Assembly: GCA_030611945.1 (NCBI GenBank) | Contig: JAUWOV010000003.1 | Span: 1-42,520, forward strand | DNA: 42,520 bases | Direction: 5' to 3' | DNA from: a bacterium | Lineage (GTDB): Bacteria > JAHJDO01 | In this document: piece after piece, positions 40,900 through 42,520 of the stretch | Numbering within the stretch: the first letter of the stretch is position 1 | How the letters are laid out: the number at the start of each line of letters is the position of its first letter | Position numbers and translations under genes: made by a program | Notes under the pieces: generated by a model | What the model was told of the DNA's origin: nothing | Databases searched by the model: none | Seen by the model: the letters and a program-made list of their open reading frames with translations, nothing else

Positions 40900-41970
40900 T
40901 CAACACATCATTACCCCCCTTGGCAGAAAAAGACTGATCTAATCTGATCGCAACATCAAGGTCCAGAGGTGGAATCGTAAGCAGTCGTTTGTCCAAATCA
41001 GGCACCTTCTCTCTAGCTAACTGCCATGGCGTTTTATTCTCTTTGTAAGTATTGGGTCTATGAAGATTAAAGAATAGCTGGTAAGATTAAGCTTTTTGCA
41101 TAAAGTCTAACCTGTTTTTTGGAGATTCTATCTCATAGAATTCTATCTCAATGAGATTATGGACAGTTTCAACATCGGCCTGCATTCTATGCGCTCCGGG
41201 AAATATGGTTCTGTGCACTTGCCCCGGCATAGATTCTATGGCTAATGTGTAGGCGGAAGGGGATTTGGACTGCCAGCTGCCGCAGTATTCCGATCCATTG
41301 TCCGTTTGTCTTATGGAATCAGCAGGCAGGACATTAAATTTATCCAACCAGTAGTTTATGTAGTTAGCGAATATGGTGGAATGAGTTAAGCTTCTTTCGT
41401 CGGCAAATCCTAAAAACTGGATACCACAGCTTATTTCTCTGTAGGTATACTGAACTTTTGGCAGTTTAAGCTGAGTCATTTGAGTCCAGTATTCGGGGAT
41501 ATCGATTAAGTCTTTGGTATCCTCACAAGCGCGTTCAAACAAAGCGAACCGTTTCTTAACTTCGCGAAGGTTGTTTTTGGTCTTATACTTTTTAATCCTT
41601 CTTCTTGAATGGACGTTGGCTTCCCGCCAAATCTTACGCATTGTTTTAGGAGACAAATTAATATCTTCCAACGCTTTTATTTGTTCGGCTCCCAGCCGTT
41701 TGTATTTCTTCTTTAATTTAATAGCCTGCTGTTTAATTTCAGGCGGTGTTTCCCTTGGTGAAGTATGAGGTCTTCTCGAACGGTCTGCTAAACCAGCATA
41801 ACCATTCTCCGTAAGACGCATTATCCACTTACGCACAACACGGGACTGGTATTATATGTCCTGGCAGCAGGCTTACAGCCATGCTTTAAGGCATATTGTA
41901 CCATCTGGTAACGGTGAGCCCTTTTATCTTTACAATTTCTCATAATTTGATAGTATCGCACTGGGCACAT
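40900..41970 (-). pseudogene. Decayed IS481-family transposase
   Basis: MCPVRYYQIMRNCKDKRAHRYQMVQYALKHGCKPAARTYNTS / frameshift / RKWIMRLTENGYAGLADRSRRPH…RQTDNGSEY…QKA* then SYQLFFNLHRPNTYKENKTPWQLAREK in the same frame. Confidence 0.75.
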
Positions 41971-42023
41971 AATGATATCCTCCTCTTTATTTGGGGAAAA
42001 TTTAAGGAAGATACCTTAATATA

Positions 42024-42410
42024 TTATGTGCCCTTTTTAATTACCATTTTATCCATAGGATCGTTAATGTAGTTATCCCATTCTTTAACCCTTTGCCATT
42101 TCCGGGAGTAACTGTCCCGCGCAGGCCAAACAGTAACCGGCGCGTATTGCTCGTAATATGCGATTTCATTAGTTTGGATAGCAAGAATTTTGTCATCTAT
42201 CTGTTTCTTTCTTGGTTTTCGCTCTCTTGGAACCAGTTCAGCAAACCATCTTTTAAAAAGTCTGGACTCTGTACTTATCTCCCTAAACAGATTACCGTTA
42301 ACTATCAATATTTTCCTGACCCCATCCCGAAAGCTTTCGGGATGGGGTCTCTTGTCTCCTCCACCTAGGGGGTAAGGATGTATCTTACTATTTCCATATT
42401 TTCGCAACAT
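42024..42410 (-). CDS. Hypothetical ORF containing an inserted palindrome
   Basis: 128 aa; includes DKRPHPESFRDGVRK encoded by the palindrome at 42318-42349. Confidence 0.35.
   Translation of the reverse strand: MLRKYGNSKIHPYPLGGGDKRPHPESFRDGVRKILIVNGNLFREISTESRLFKRWFAELVPRERKPRKKQIDDKILAIQTNEIAYYEQYAPVTVWPARDSYSRKWQRVKEWDNYINDPMDKMVIKKGT
42318..42349. repeat. Perfect 32-bp palindrome gaccccatcccgaaagctttcgggatggggtc
   Basis: 16+16 bp self-complementary. Confidence 0.95.
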
Positions 42411-42520
42411 ATGCCTTGCTTTAGATTTTGTTTTATGATTTAATAAGTAATGAAGAGAATGTAATTACTCGAAAGGACGAGAAGATAGTCAAACAAAAAA
42501 ACAAAACAAGGAGGGAAAAG

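Overview
Bacterial chromosomal sequence on the left (truncated membrane-protein end, IS transposase, GuaB3-like IMPDH, miaB) meets a large integrated element at about 4.3 kb. A large serine recombinase there runs out of frame into the 5' end of miaB. The element carries (i) a minus-strand operon (about 6.4-16.6 kb) with a compact ubiquitin-like system: a 75-aa Ubl-like protein, a cysteine-less E2-like protein and a JAMM-E1 fusion. It lies among membrane proteins (RDD, PEGA-like, lipoprotein, an unannotated 27-aa TM microprotein), treble-clef zinc proteins and a HerA/FtsK-like ATPase; (ii) a defence-like cargo (17.9-23.6 kb) with a possible ART-fold protein, a sigma54-type AAA+ activator, a NACHT NTPase and a separately encoded 14-repeat HEAT protein; (iii) a plus-strand plasmid-like module (24.5-39.7 kb) with prim-pol/PriCT primase, YkgJ, Fic, DUF932-like and methylase-like proteins, plus a second, different ubiquitin-like cassette (Ubl ending GG-SL, stand-alone JAMM protease, E1/ThiF); (iv) a frame-split Nudix-like/TIR gene and a decayed IS481-type transposase at the right. 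The strongest candidate for something new is the pair of distinct ubiquitin-like systems in one element, especially the membrane-associated Ubl/E2/JAMM-E1 operon. Family calls come from reading motifs by eye; no database search was run.
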